From SCTD01 sp036675425 (GTDB lineage: Bacteria; Actinomycetota; Actinomycetes; Mycobacteriales; SCTD01): a DNA stretch of 64,000 bases. The stretch lies in NCBI GenBank assembly GCA_036675425.1, contig JAKFFB010000188.1, positions 1 to 64,000 of the forward strand, written 5' to 3'. Made by a program: the position numbers and the translations under genes. The notes beneath the pieces are model-generated. The model did not search any database, was not told the DNA's origin, and saw only the letters and a list, made by a program, of their open reading frames with translations. Positions 23,298 to 32,875 of the stretch are shown in pieces. The first letter of the stretch is position 1; every line of letters begins with the position of its first letter.

Positions 23298-24233
23298 TCA
23301 TCCGAGCCGGGAGCGCAAGACAAGGGGCACCGCGGCAGCGGCCAGCAGGGCCAGGCCGACCCCGGCGACGCGCGCGCTGACGTCCTGCTCCTCGATCGTC
23401 GTGCTGAGGGTGCCCCGGATGCTGTCGTAGACCTCGTCGAGCTCGCCGGCCGTCGCAGCGGTGTACGCCCTGCCCTCGGTCTGCTCGGCGATGTCCGCGA
23501 GGGCGGGCTCGTCGACGGGCACCTCGAAGACCCGCCCGTCACTGACGACCACGCCCTCGGGGGTGCCGTAGGCGATCGTGTGCACGGGCAGCTCGGCGTC
23601 CAGGGCGGCGGCGACCCCGCGCTCGACCGGCGTACCCACCGTCGACCCGCCGTCCGCCAGCATGACGACGGACGCCGGCACGCCCGCGGGCCGGACCGAG
23701 GCAGCGGCGACCGCGGACAGCAGCGCGTCGCCCAGCGCCGTGCCCCCGGCGAGGTCGAGGTTCGCGATGGCGCGGGCCACCTGGTCGCTGTCGTCGGTAG
23801 CCGGGACCACCACCGAGGCTGTACCGGCGAAGGAGACCAGCGCCACGTCGAAGCCGTCCGGCAGGCCGTCGACGAAGGCCGTCGCCGCCTCCTTGGCAGC
23901 GGTGAAGCGGTCCGGCGCGACGTCCTCGGCCAGCATCGAGGCCGAGGTGTCGAGGGCCAGGACGACCATCGCGCGCTCCCGCTCGACCTCGACCTCGTCG
24001 ACCGGGCCGGCGAAGCCCGTGGTCATCGCGACCAGCGCGGCGAGCAGCAGCAGCGGGGCCAGGTGCCGCGCGGCGCCGGGTCTCCGGGTCGCGACGGAGG
24101 CCGCGAGCGCCGGGTCGGCCCACGCCTGCTCGGTCCGGCTCCGGCGGAGCTGGAGCACGACGTACGCCGCCGCGAGGCCCGCCGGGACGGCCAGCAGGAG
24201 CAGGCGCACGGGGGAGGTGAAGTCGGACGGCAC
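23298..24233 (-). CDS. VWA domain membrane protein (BatA/BatB-like)
   Basis: A 311-residue protein with N-terminal transmembrane helices (LLLLAVPAGLAAAYVVLQL and LAPLLLLAALVAMTTGFAG), a von Willebrand A domain, and a C-terminal helix (VAGVGLALLAAAAVPLVL). The metal-ion-dependent adhesion site reads DTSAS in LALDTSASM, a Thr in GGTALGDAL and an Asp in MLADGG. This layout matches VWA proteins that work with MoxR ATPases, but no moxR gene is adjacent. The GTG start is divergent from sbcD. Confidence 0.87.
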   Translation of the reverse strand: MPSDFTSPVRLLLLAVPAGLAAAYVVLQLRRSRTEQAWADPALAASVATRRPGAARHLAPLLLLAALVAMTTGFAGPVDEVEVERERAMVVLALDTSASMLAEDVAPDRFTAAKEAATAFVDGLPDGFDVALVSFAGTASVVVPATDDSDQVARAIANLDLAGGTALGDALLSAVAAASVRPAGVPASVVMLADGGSTVGTPVERGVAAALDAELPVHTIAYGTPEGVVVSDGRVFEVPVDEPALADIAEQTEGRAYTAATAGELDEVYDSIRGTLSTTIEEQDVSARVAGVGLALLAAAAVPLVLRSRLG

Positions 24234-24308
24234 CCCGCCAGTCTGCGGGGCGCCGCGTGAGGTCCCCGTGAGCCCGTGTCGCCGCCCGGTTCTGTCAGGG
24301 GGCCGTCC

Positions 24309-24314
24309 TACCGT
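24309..24314 (+). promoter_or_regulatory. -10 hexamer TACCGT, leaderless sbcD
   Basis: TACCGT, six bases, then ATG. No Shine-Dalgarno is present in front of sbcD. Confidence 0.5.
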
Positions 24315-24320
24315 TCAGGC

Positions 24321-25478
24321 ATGCGGCTGCTGCACACCTCCGACTGGCACCTGGGGCGCACCCTGCACCGCGCCGACCTCGGCCCGGCGCAGGACGCGTT
24401 CCTCGACGCGCTGGTCGAGACGGTGCGCGCGGAGCGGGTCGACGCCGTGCTGGTGGCCGGCGACGTCTACGACCGCGCCGTGCCGTCGGTGGAGGCGGTG
24501 CAGAGGTACGACGAGGCGCTCGTGCGGCTGCGCGCCGCCGGTGCGCGCGTCGTCGTGACGAGCGGCAACCACGACTCGGCCTCGCGGCTGGGCGTCGGCG
24601 CCCGGCTGGTCGACGCTGCGGGCGTCCACGTCCGGACCCGCCCGCAGGACGTCGCGGTGCCGGTCGTGCTGTCGGACGAGCACGGCGACGTGGCGGTCTA
24701 CGGCATCCCCTACCTCGAACCCGAGGCGGTCCGGGACGTGCTGCCGGGGGTGGGTCACGCCGGGGTCCTGGGGGAGGCGATGACGCGGATCCGGGTCGAC
24801 CTGGCCGAGCGGTCCGCGCGGTCGGTCGTGCTGGCGCACGCCTGGGTGACCGGCGGCGAGGCGAGCGACAGCGAGCGGGACATCCGGGTCGGGGGCGTCG
24901 GTGACGTCAGCGCATCGGTCTTCGACGGCGTCGACTACACCGCGCTGGGCCACCTGCACGGCGCGCAGAAGCTGCGAGAGGGCCTGCGCTACAGCGGATC
25001 CCCGCTCGCCTACTCCTTCTCGGAGGCCGGCCACACCAAGGGGTCGTGGCTGGTGTCGCTGGGCGCTTCGGGGCTGGAGTCGGTCGACTTCGTGCCTGCG
25101 CCGGTGCCGCGGCGGCTGTCGTCGCTGACCGGGACGCTGGCCTCGTTGGTGACCGATCCCGCGCTGGCCGCGCAGGAGGACGACTGGCTGTCGGTCGTGC
25201 TGACCGACCCGGTGCGGCCCGAGGACGCGATGGCGCGGCTGCGGGTCCGCTTCCCGCACGTGCTGGTGCTCGACTGGCAGCCGGCGGGTGCCGTTCTCGA
25301 CGAGCGGACCTACGGCGCCCGCGTCGCCGGGCGGAGCGACCTCGAGGTGGTCACCGAGTTCGTGCGCCACGTGCGCGGTGGCGGGTCGACCTCCGACGCG
25401 GGCTGCTGCGACGACGAGGAGCGGGACCTGCTCGACTCCGCCCTGGAGGCGGTCCGGCTCGCGGCGGCGTCGGCATGA
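24321..25478 (+). CDS. sbcD: Exonuclease subunit SbcD
   Basis: A 385-residue Mre11-type nuclease subunit. With SbcC it opens and degrades hairpins and blocked DNA ends. The metallophosphoesterase motifs are intact: SDWHLG near the start, GDVYDRA, SGNHDS, LAHAWV and GHLHGAQ. A C-terminal capping domain follows. The sbcC ATG overlaps its stop as ATGA, as usual for this pair. Active SbcCD is notable in a genome rich in long palindromes, since such hairpins are its known substrates. Confidence 0.94.
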   Translation: MRLLHTSDWHLGRTLHRADLGPAQDAFLDALVETVRAERVDAVLVAGDVYDRAVPSVEAVQRYDEALVRLRAAGARVVVTSGNHDSASRLGVGARLVDAAGVHVRTRPQDVAVPVVLSDEHGDVAVYGIPYLEPEAVRDVLPGVGHAGVLGEAMTRIRVDLAERSARSVVLAHAWVTGGEASDSERDIRVGGVGDVSASVFDGVDYTALGHLHGAQKLREGLRYSGSPLAYSFSEAGHTKGSWLVSLGASGLESVDFVPAPVPRRLSSLTGTLASLVTDPALAAQEDDWLSVVLTDPVRPEDAMARLRVRFPHVLVLDWQPAGAVLDERTYGARVAGRSDLEVVTEFVRHVRGGGSTSDAGCCDDEERDLLDSALEAVRLAAASA

Positions 25479-28438
25479 GGCCGCACCGGCTGCGGCTGCG
25501 CGCCTTCGGACCCTTCGCCGACGAGGTGGTCGTCGACCTCGACGCGCTCGCGGCGTCGGGGCTCTTCCTGCTGCACGGCGAGACCGGGTCGGGCAAGACG
25601 ACGCTGCTCGACGGGATCGGCTTCGCGCTCTACGGCCGTGTGCCGGGGGCGCGCGGCAAGACCGGCCGGCTGCGGTCGGACCACGCCGACCCTGGGGTGC
25701 GCACCGAGGTCGAGCTGGAGGTGACCCTGGGCGGCCGGCGCTGGCGGATCACCCGCAGCCCCGCCCAGGAGCGGGCCAAGGCACGCGGGACCGGCACGAC
25801 GACCGAGCAGGCGCGCGTGCTGCTCGAGGAGCAGCGCGCCGGGTCGTGGGTGACCGTCTCTACCCGCATCGACGAGGCCGCCGCCGAGCTCGACCCGCTG
25901 CTGGGCATGAGCGCGGACCAGTTCTTCCAGGTCGTGCTGCTGCCGCAGGGGGAGTTCGCGCGCTTCCTTCGAGCCGACAGCAAGGAGCGGGGTGACCTGC
26001 TGCAGCGGCTCTTCGCGACCGAGCGCTTCAAGTCGGTCGAGGACTGGCTGGTCGCCCAGCGGATCAGCACGTCGTCCGCCGTGGGGGCCGCGCGCCAGGA
26101 GCGCGACGTCGTCGTCGCCCGGCTGGCGCAGGCGGCGGGGGTGGAGGCGCCGGCAGAGCTCGCCGTCGACTGGGCGGCTTCGCTCACCGACGCTGCCACG
26201 TCGGCACTTTCGCTGTCGCGGGAGCGGCTCGCGACGGTCACAGCGGCGCGGGATGCCTGCCGGGCCGCTGCCGATGAGGCGGCGCGGGTCGCTGCCCTGC
26301 AGTCTCGCCGGGCAGGTTCCCTGGCGACGCTCGAGCGGCTGGATGCCTCTCGGCCGGATCTCGAGGCGCTGCGCGCCGAGCTGCGCGACGCGGGCCGGGC
26401 GGCGGAGATCGCCGCGGTGCTCGCGGCGGCCGAGGAGGCCGCGGCCTCGTCGACCGGGGCGTCGTCGGCAGAGGCGTCCGCGCGGGCGGTCCTCGGACCC
26501 CTCGGCCTGCCGGTCGACGCGTCGGTGCCGGTGCTGACCGCCGCGGGTGCTGACGCGCGCCGGCGGATCGGGCGGCTGGAGTCGCTGCGGTCGGTGGCGG
26601 AGTCGCTGGCGTCCGAGCAGGCGGTGGTGGCGGCTGCGAGCGCCGAAGCGGCCTCCGCGGCGGAGGCTCTGGCATCGGTCGGGGCGGAGCTGGCGGCGCT
26701 GCCGGGCCAGCGGGTCGCGGCGCGCGGCGTGCTGGCTGCGGCGCAGGCCGCCGTCGAGCAGCTGCCCGCAGTCGAGGCGCGGGTCGTCGGGCTGACGGCC
26801 GCGCGCACCGAGGCCCGCGGGCTGGACGCCTCCCTCGTCCGGCAGCAGGAGCTGCACGAGAGCCACGTGCTCGCCCGCGAGACGCTGGTCTCCCTGCGGG
26901 AGAAGGAGAACGACCTCCGCGAGGCGCGGTTCGTCTCGATGATCGCCGAGCTCGCTGACCGGCTCGAGGACGGCGCGCCCTGCGAGGTGTGCGGCTCGAC
27001 CTCGCACCCCGACCCCTACGAAGGCGTCGGCGAGGGCGTCACCCGCGACGACGAGGACAAGGCGCGGCTCGAGGCCGAGCACGCCGCCCGGGCGGTGGCC
27101 GAGGTCGAGGCGCGGCTGGCGGCCGAGGTCGCCGTGGCGGAGGGCCACCGGTCCCGGCTGGCTTCCGCCGGGCATGCGGCGGTGTCCGCCGCGGAGCTCG
27201 ACGCGCTGCTCGAGCGGGCTCGCGGTGAGCTGGCCGACCTGCGCGCGGCGGCCGCCGGGCTGGCTGCCGCGGGGGAGGTGGTCGAGCGGCTGGACGCCGC
27301 GCTGGCGGCCGCCGACGGCGAGCGGCTCCGGCTGGAGCAGGTGCAGATCGCCTCCCTCCGCCGTGCCGACGAGGCGCAGGCGCGGGCTGCCGCCGCCGAG
27401 ACCCGACTGCGCGACGAGCTCGACGGGGCAGTCGATCTCGAGTCCGCGCTGTCGGCAGCTGCCGAGCTGGCCGCAGCCTGCGACGCGGTGCGCGAGGCGA
27501 CGGATGCAGCCGCGCGCGCGAGTGCTGACGCTGTCCGTACCGCCGGTCTCGCGGTGTCGGCAGCGGAGTCGGTCGGCTTCCCCGACGTCGACGCCGCAGC
27601 CGCCGCCGTGCGTACCGTCGCGTGGCGGACGTCGGCGGAGGAGCGCTGCCGCGCGGCCGACGACGAGCGGGCGGCCGTCGAGGCGGTGCTGGTCGAGCCC
27701 GACGTCGTCGCGGCGCCCGCCGAGCCGGTCGACCTCGCTGCCGCTGTGACTGCGGTGGAGGCGGCGGACGCCGTGGTCACCGAGGCCGCGGGGGTCGAGG
27801 CGTCGGCGGCGGGTCGGGCGCGGGAGGTGGCGCGGCTGGTGCCGGCGCTGGAGGCTGCCGTCGTGGCGCTGCAGCCGCTCGAGGAGCGCGCGGCGCTGGT
27901 CCGCCGGATGGCCGACCTGTGCACCGGCGGCGGCTCCAACGCGATGAGGATGACGCTGACGTCGTTCGTGCTGGCGGCGCGGCTCGAGGAGGTCGCCGCT
28001 GTCGCGAGCGCCCGGCTGCTGCGGATGACCCAGGGCCGCTACTCGCTGGTGCACACCGACGGCGCGGTCAAGGGCGGTGGCCGCACCGGGCTCGGGCTGC
28101 TCGCGCGCGACAGCTGGACCGGGCAGGACCGCGAGACCTCCACGCTCTCCGGTGGCGAGACCTTCCTGGCGTCGCTCGCCCTGGCGCTCGGCCTCGCCGA
28201 CGTCGTCCAGGCCGAGGCAGGCGGCACCCGGATCGAGGCGCTCTTCGTCGACGAGGGCTTCGGCACCCTCGACGAGGACACCCTCGACGAGGTGATGGAC
28301 GTCCTCGACGGCCTCCGCGAGGGCGGCCGGGTCGTGGGGCTGGTCAGCCACGTCGCCGAGCTGCGGGCGCGGATCCCTGCCCAGGTGCGGGTCACCAAGA
28401 CCCGCCGCGGCAGCTCCCTCGAGCTCCTCGGCTGCTGA
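25475..28438 (+). CDS. sbcC: Exonuclease subunit SbcC (Rad50-like SMC ATPase)
   Basis: A 987-residue SMC-like ATPase that powers the SbcCD nuclease. It has Walker A GETGSGKT (35-42), the family segment VVLLPQGEFARFL, and long Ala/Arg/Glu-rich coiled-coil arms. A zinc hook CEVC lies at 503-506, near the centre, and the C-terminal lobe carries the ABC signature TLSGGETFLASLALALGLAD and Walker B LFVDEGFGTLD. Length is normal for actinobacteria. A 20-bp perfect palindrome begins 14 nt after the stop. Confidence 0.95.
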   Translation: MRPHRLRLRAFGPFADEVVVDLDALAASGLFLLHGETGSGKTTLLDGIGFALYGRVPGARGKTGRLRSDHADPGVRTEVELEVTLGGRRWRITRSPAQERAKARGTGTTTEQARVLLEEQRAGSWVTVSTRIDEAAAELDPLLGMSADQFFQVVLLPQGEFARFLRADSKERGDLLQRLFATERFKSVEDWLVAQRISTSSAVGAARQERDVVVARLAQAAGVEAPAELAVDWAASLTDAATSALSLSRERLATVTAARDACRAAADEAARVAALQSRRAGSLATLERLDASRPDLEALRAELRDAGRAAEIAAVLAAAEEAAASSTGASSAEASARAVLGPLGLPVDASVPVLTAAGADARRRIGRLESLRSVAESLASEQAVVAAASAEAASAAEALASVGAELAALPGQRVAARGVLAAAQAAVEQLPAVEARVVGLTAARTEARGLDASLVRQQELHESHVLARETLVSLREKENDLREARFVSMIAELADRLEDGAPCEVCGSTSHPDPYEGVGEGVTRDDEDKARLEAEHAARAVAEVEARLAAEVAVAEGHRSRLASAGHAAVSAAELDALLERARGELADLRAAAAGLAAAGEVVERLDAALAAADGERLRLEQVQIASLRRADEAQARAAAAETRLRDELDGAVDLESALSAAAELAAACDAVREATDAAARASADAVRTAGLAVSAAESVGFPDVDAAAAAVRTVAWRTSAEERCRAADDERAAVEAVLVEPDVVAAPAEPVDLAAAVTAVEAADAVVTEAAGVEASAAGRAREVARLVPALEAAVVALQPLEERAALVRRMADLCTGGGSNAMRMTLTSFVLAARLEEVAAVASARLLRMTQGRYSLVHTDGAVKGGGRTGLGLLARDSWTGQDRETSTLSGGETFLASLALALGLADVVQAEAGGTRIEALFVDEGFGTLDEDTLDEVMDVLDGLREGGRVVGLVSHVAELRARIPAQVRVTKTRRGSSLELLGC

Positions 28439-28452
28439 GCCCCCCGGGAGCA

Positions 28453-28511
28453 CTACCCCGCTCGAACCGCGGGTGTCGCACGCGTGGCGGTCCGCGGTTC
28501 GAGCGGGGTAG
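28453..28511 (+). terminator. Repeated palindrome copy A (CTACCCCGCTCGAACCGCGG stem)
   Basis: Arms 28453-28472 and 28492-28511 form a perfect 20-bp stem with a 19-nt loop. It starts 14 nt after the sbcC stop. The same arms recur at 36703-36764 and 42441-42503 with different loops. No T-tract is present. Confidence 0.75.
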
Positions 28512-28568
28512 CGCGGACCGGCGGGGCTCCGGTTGCCGGGCGCGCGGGCTCGGGTGAGGGTGGATCGC

Positions 28569-29186
28569 ATGACCTCCCCCCTCCGCGCCCTCGCCCTCGT
28601 CTGCACCCTGAAGCCCTCGCCCGGTGACTCGAGCAGCGACCTGATCGCCCGCCAGGTGCTCGAGCAGCTCGCCTCGCACGACGTGGTGGGCGAGACGGTG
28701 CGGCTGGTCGACCACGACATCCGGCCCGGCATCGAGAAGGACATGTGCGAGGGCGACGAGTGGCCGGCCGTCCGTGAGAAGCTGCTCGCCGCCGACATCC
28801 TCGTCGTGGCGACGCCGATCTGGATGGGCCAGGCCAGCAGCGTCTCGATGCGCCTGCTGGAGCGGCTCAACGCCGAGATCGCCGACAAGGACGAGCAGGG
28901 CCGCACTCCCGTCTTCGGCAAGGTCGCCGTCGTCGCTGTCGTGGGCAACGAGGACGGGGCGCACCACGTGAGCTCGCAGCTCTTCCAGGGCCTGAACGAC
29001 GTGGGGTTCACGATCCCGGCGCAGGGCGTGACCTACTGGACCGGCGAGGCGATGCAGAGCACCGACTACCAGGAGCTCGACCAGACCCCCGACGCGACGG
29101 CCGGCACCAACGCGATGGTCGCCGCAAGCGCCGCGCACCTCGCCCGGCTGCTGCGAGGCGCGCCCTACCCGGGCACGCCTGCCTGA
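28569..29186 (+). CDS. Flavodoxin-fold NAD(P)H-dependent FMN reductase family protein
   Basis: A 205-residue cytosolic flavoprotein candidate. The first strand and phosphate loop (ALALVCTLKPSPGDSSSD) and the flavin-contact segment ATPIWMGQASSVSMRLLERL are typical of the FMN-reductase branch of flavodoxins. VAVVGNEDGAHH follows in the third loop. The partner is unknown. ATG is chosen to begin directly before the first strand; the upstream GGGTGAGGGTGG is a modest ribosome binding site. It lies between two separate transcription units. Confidence 0.87.
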   Translation: MTSPLRALALVCTLKPSPGDSSSDLIARQVLEQLASHDVVGETVRLVDHDIRPGIEKDMCEGDEWPAVREKLLAADILVVATPIWMGQASSVSMRLLERLNAEIADKDEQGRTPVFGKVAVVAVVGNEDGAHHVSSQLFQGLNDVGFTIPAQGVTYWTGEAMQSTDYQELDQTPDATAGTNAMVAASAAHLARLLRGAPYPGTPA

Positions 29187-29197
29187 CCTGTCCGGAG

Positions 29198-30346
29198 TCA
29201 GCCGTCCCGGCGGAGCGCCTTCACAGCGATGTGCAGTGCGAGCCTGCCGTCAGGGCTGCGCAGGGCCGGACCGAGCAGCCGCCGCAGGTTGCCCACCCGG
29301 TAGTTCACCGACTGGCGGTGCATGTGCAGCGCCTCGGCCATCTCGCTCGCGCTGCCTCCACAGTCGAGATAGGCCTCGAGGGTCTCCAGCACCGTCTCGC
29401 GGCGGCCGGGACTGAGGTCGTCGAGCGGCGCGAGCACCACGTCGGCCAGCTCCCGCGCGGTCACCGAACCCAGCAGGAACCGGTCGAACCACGCCTCGTC
29501 GAAGCGCAGCTGCGGCAGGCCACGTCGCTGGGCGATGTCGAGCGCTTCCCGCGCCTCGTCATGGCTCTGCCGGAGCCCGCGCCACGAGGGGTGCGCGCCG
29601 CCGACGCCGAAGGCGACGGCCGTCCCCAGGTCCGGCCAGGGTGTCGTGAGGCCCCGCCGGTCGACGGCCACCACCAGGCTCGACGCGTGCGGCGCGACCA
29701 GGACCACAGCACCCCAGAACGACTGGCGCACCTTCGGGGCGACGTCGGCCGCGGGGGAGCCCGTCACGACGGCCACCTCCCACTCGACGGCGAGGTCGAC
29801 GTGCAGCGAGCGCGCGAGCTGCCGCGCCTGGCCGATCCGCGGCGGCACGGCGAGCAGGCAGTCCAGCAGCGCTGCCTCGGCTGCGGCCCGGTCGCGCTCG
29901 TGCTGGCTGCGTGCCGCCAGCCACCCATCGGTCAGCGCGGCCGAGAGGTCGTTGAAGAACCGCTGCGCGACGTGGTCGGCCCACTCCAGCTCACCGGCCG
30001 GCAGGTCGGCGTGCACCGCCTCGCGGACCTCCGCGCGCAGGACGTGCTCCAGGTGCCGGTGCAACCCGACCGCGTCCTCGAGGCTGACCTCCATGTCGTC
30101 GAAGACGTCGCCGACCAGCTCCGCCATCCGCTCCGGGCCGCCTGCCGCGTCGTCGCCGCCGAGCATCGCGGTGTAGGTGTCGTAGCCGTGCAGCGTGAGG
30201 TCGACCAGCTGGCCGGCGACCTCCGGCCGCAGCTCGCCGCCGGCCAGCGCGCGCACCTCGTCGACCACCCGCTGCGCGAGCCGCGGCCCCCACTCCGACA
30301 GCGCGGCAGGGACCGGCACCGTCGCCCGGCGCGCGGCGGACGTCAT
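29198..30346 (-). CDS. PucR/CdaR-type transcriptional regulator
   Basis: A 382-residue regulator. A helical N-terminal sensory part contains GYDTYTAMLGG and DDMEVSLEDAVGLHRHLE. A GGDEF-like middle domain follows (about 180-300, without the catalytic motif), and then the C-terminal PucR helix-turn-helix (about 325-375, LDCGGSASEMAEALHMHRQS then VNYRVGNLRRLLG). The GAGGAG ribosome binding site lies 8 nt before the ATG. It starts 64 nt after the last gene of the exported copper operon on the same strand, making it the best candidate regulator of that operon, though this is inference. Confidence 0.88.
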   Translation of the reverse strand: MTSAARRATVPVPAALSEWGPRLAQRVVDEVRALAGGELRPEVAGQLVDLTLHGYDTYTAMLGGDDAAGGPERMAELVGDVFDDMEVSLEDAVGLHRHLEHVLRAEVREAVHADLPAGELEWADHVAQRFFNDLSAALTDGWLAARSQHERDRAAAEAALLDCLLAVPPRIGQARQLARSLHVDLAVEWEVAVVTGSPAADVAPKVRQSFWGAVVLVAPHASSLVVAVDRRGLTTPWPDLGTAVAFGVGGAHPSWRGLRQSHDEAREALDIAQRRGLPQLRFDEAWFDRFLLGSVTARELADVVLAPLDDLSPGRRETVLETLEAYLDCGGSASEMAEALHMHRQSVNYRVGNLRRLLGPALRSPDGRLALHIAVKALRRDG

Positions 30347-30410
30347 CCGGAGCTCCTCGGCAGGCAGGTGGTCCCGGGGATCGGGGGACCTGGTGGCGAG
30401 TGGACCGGGG

Positions 30411-32348
30411 TCAGTCCACCACAGCGAGAGCGCCACGCATACCGGGGTGCAAGGTGCAGTAGAAGGAGTACGTCCGGCCGGCCTCGGTGTTGTCCAGCCC
30501 CTTCAGCTCGGCTGTCTCCCCGAGGCCGAGCAGAGGCGTCCAGAACGCCGGGCAGTCTCCCGTGAAGCTCGAGCACCAGGGGTCCCTGCCGTCGCCGCCG
30601 ACGCCGTCCGCGCGCGGGTCCTGCACGACGTCGTGCTTCACGACGTCGAGGTTGGTGTAGAGCACCTTCCCGCTGCTGCGCGAGGCCACCATGGCCCGGG
30701 TGAGGTAGCCCGCGAACTGCGCCTGCGGACCGGACACGATCCGCGGCGCCACCTCGCCGCCACTGACCGGCGGCAGGGCAGGCACGGGCACCGGTGCGCC
30801 GTCCGAGCCGCCGCCGGGACGCAGCGCCACGACATGGCCGTTCGGCAGGCCGCTCATGCCGATCGCCGCGTAGACGGTGCCGCGAGCGATGCTGACCCCG
30901 CCCCACGACAGGGCCGGCTCGGCCGGCCCCCCGACGTTGAGTGGCCGGTGCAGGACAGGTGCTCCGGTCGCCGCGTCGTACGCGTCCAGGAAGCCGCGGA
31001 AGTCGACGGTGTAGACGACGCCGTTGGCCTCCGAGACCGGGTTGCCCCAGTGGACCCCGTCGGCGACGGGGGCCAGCCACGCGTGCGCACCGTCCCCCTG
31101 CTCGACGGACCAGAGGTAGCCGCCGGAGGTGATCGGTCCGAAGACACGCCCACCCGCAGCGGCCGTCGATCCCACGATTCCGCCTACGGGCGTGGGGATC
31201 CCGACGATCTGCTTCCAGACCGGCTTCATCGTCGTGGCGTCCATGACGTGGTAGACGCCGGACTTCTGGCCGACTCCCACGACCTTCCGGCCGTCCGGCA
31301 GCGTGAAGAGGTTGGGGGAGGAGCCGAAGTCGAGGTCGATGTCGCCGCACTGCCCGATGCCCTGCGGGTAGTAGGGCGCGGGGTTGCCGGGGATGTCCTG
31401 GCAGGGCAGCGTCGAGATGACCGGGAGGTACTCGTCCACCTCGCCCTTGTACGACGCGACCACCTGCCCGAAGCGCTTGCTGCGGCGGTTGACGTCGATC
31501 TTCAGGACGGCGTTCGCGTGCGCGTGCTCGGCCTGCGGGCGGAAGGGGTTGCCCGCGCCGACGTACGCGACCTGCGTCGCCGGGTCGACCGCCGGCGTGG
31601 ACCAGATCGTCGCACCGGCGAAGTCGTCCTTCGGCTTGTCCGACGGCGGCTGGATCGTCCACGTCTTGCGCAGCACCGTTCCGGGACGCTTCGTCGCGCG
31701 CGGGCTCTTGCCTGTCTCGAGAAAGCTGATGCTGCCCTGGAAGGCGTAGCGGTCGGCCTCGTCACCGAGCTCGGCCGACCCGCCGGAGACGCCCATCATC
31801 AGGACGCCGTCGTGGATCACCGGGCTGGCGTAGGTGTCCGACCCGGGCTGCGTGTCGAGCGTGGTCTGCCACAGCAGCTTCCCGGTGCGCTGGTCCAGGG
31901 CAGCGACGTACGGCGACCCGACCCGGGCGACGCCGACGTAGACCTGGCCGGACTGCACGGTGACCGAGGAGTTCACGCCACCGCCGCCGGGCAGCTCGGT
32001 CGCCCAGACCGGCTTCCCGGTGTCCGCATTGGCCGCGAAGACCCAGCCGTCGTTCGAGCCCATGTAGAGGCAGCCGTCGGCGATGGTCGGCGTCCCGGTG
32101 AAGTCGCCCGAGCCGCCGGCAGCGCTCGCAGAGAACGTCCAGGCCGGGGCGAGCTGCGCCGCCTCCAGCGGGCCGATCTCCTTCTCCGCGGGCTGGGATC
32201 GCGTGTTCTGCAGGTCGTGGCCGTAGGACCGCCACTCGCCGCCCGCGTGCTTGGCCGGCGCGCAGATCGGCCCTGCTGCGCCCGACGGAAGGGCGAGCAG
32301 CGGGAGCGACAGAGCGGCCGCAGCCAGCAGTCCGCGGATCCTGCTCAT
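30411..32348 (-). CDS. Secreted PQQ-type beta-propeller protein with C-terminal cupredoxin
   Basis: A 645-residue exported protein: signal peptide (about 1-25, ending PSGAAG), an eight-bladed quinoprotein-type beta-propeller with repeated W-motifs (ANADTGKPVWATE, ALDQRTGKLLWQT, YDAATGAPVLH), then a cupredoxin module at about 560-645. Type 1 copper ligands are readable as H572, C631, H634 and M637 (C-x2-H-x2-M). PQQ binding is not proven. The tail nearly repeats that of the first protein of the operon, suggesting both receive or pass electrons through copper. Its ATG overlaps the preceding stop as ATGA. Confidence 0.87.
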   Translation of the reverse strand: MSRIRGLLAAAALSLPLLALPSGAAGPICAPAKHAGGEWRSYGHDLQNTRSQPAEKEIGPLEAAQLAPAWTFSASAAGGSGDFTGTPTIADGCLYMGSNDGWVFAANADTGKPVWATELPGGGGVNSSVTVQSGQVYVGVARVGSPYVAALDQRTGKLLWQTTLDTQPGSDTYASPVIHDGVLMMGVSGGSAELGDEADRYAFQGSISFLETGKSPRATKRPGTVLRKTWTIQPPSDKPKDDFAGATIWSTPAVDPATQVAYVGAGNPFRPQAEHAHANAVLKIDVNRRSKRFGQVVASYKGEVDEYLPVISTLPCQDIPGNPAPYYPQGIGQCGDIDLDFGSSPNLFTLPDGRKVVGVGQKSGVYHVMDATTMKPVWKQIVGIPTPVGGIVGSTAAAGGRVFGPITSGGYLWSVEQGDGAHAWLAPVADGVHWGNPVSEANGVVYTVDFRGFLDAYDAATGAPVLHRPLNVGGPAEPALSWGGVSIARGTVYAAIGMSGLPNGHVVALRPGGGSDGAPVPVPALPPVSGGEVAPRIVSGPQAQFAGYLTRAMVASRSSGKVLYTNLDVVKHDVVQDPRADGVGGDGRDPWCSSFTGDCPAFWTPLLGLGETAELKGLDNTEAGRTYSFYCTLHPGMRGALAVVD

Positions 32349-32875
32349 CGCGAGAGCGTCACCTGGGTGAAGCGGAGCGTCCCCGCGTCGACGTGCGGGC
32401 AGGCGGTGCTCAGCTCGAGGCCGAACTGCACCTGCAGGGGCAGTCGGACGCTCTTGTCCCAGCGCACCGGCACGACGACCTCGCCGCTGCCCTGAGCGCC
32501 AGCGACCTTCGTGCTCCCGATCCACCGTCCGCGGGCGTCGCGCACGCCCACGCTCACGTAGACGAACGGGTCGACGAGTGCGTCGGTGAACTCCGCGGTG
32601 ACGGTGCGGATGCTTCCCTTCGCCTTGTGCACCACCTGCAAGGTCGCGAAGTGACCATCACCCGGGCAGCTGATCGGTCCCGGCGCCGGATACGCGCGGG
32701 CAACCGTCACCCGGCCGTCCGGCTCCGCGGAGCTGATCCCGCGGTTGTCGCCGCCTGTCGGCCCGAGCGCGAACGGCGGCTCGTACGTCGTGCTCGCAGG
32801 CGCGGCGTGCGACGCCGGAGCGCCGGTCAGCGCGCAGACCAACACCGCCACAGCAGCCAGCAGGCGGCGGCTCAC
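32345..32875 (-). CDS. Small secreted beta-rich protein of the copper operon
   Basis: A 176-residue protein with a clear signal peptide (MSRRLLAAVAVLVCALTGA, cleavage after SHA) and a mature part of alternating beta segments (ATLQVVHKAKGSIRTVTAEF, VYVSVGVRDARGRWI, GEVVVPVRW, VQFGLELSTACP). Two Cys could form a disulfide. I do not recognise the family. It may be a structural or copper-delivery partner. It overlaps both neighbours by 4 nt (GTGA and ATGA), so it belongs firmly to the operon. Confidence 0.8.
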   Translation of the reverse strand: MSRRLLAAVAVLVCALTGAPASHAAPASTTYEPPFALGPTGGDNRGISSAEPDGRVTVARAYPAPGPISCPGDGHFATLQVVHKAKGSIRTVTAEFTDALVDPFVYVSVGVRDARGRWIGSTKVAGAQGSGEVVVPVRWDKSVRLPLQVQFGLELSTACPHVDAGTLRFTQVTLSR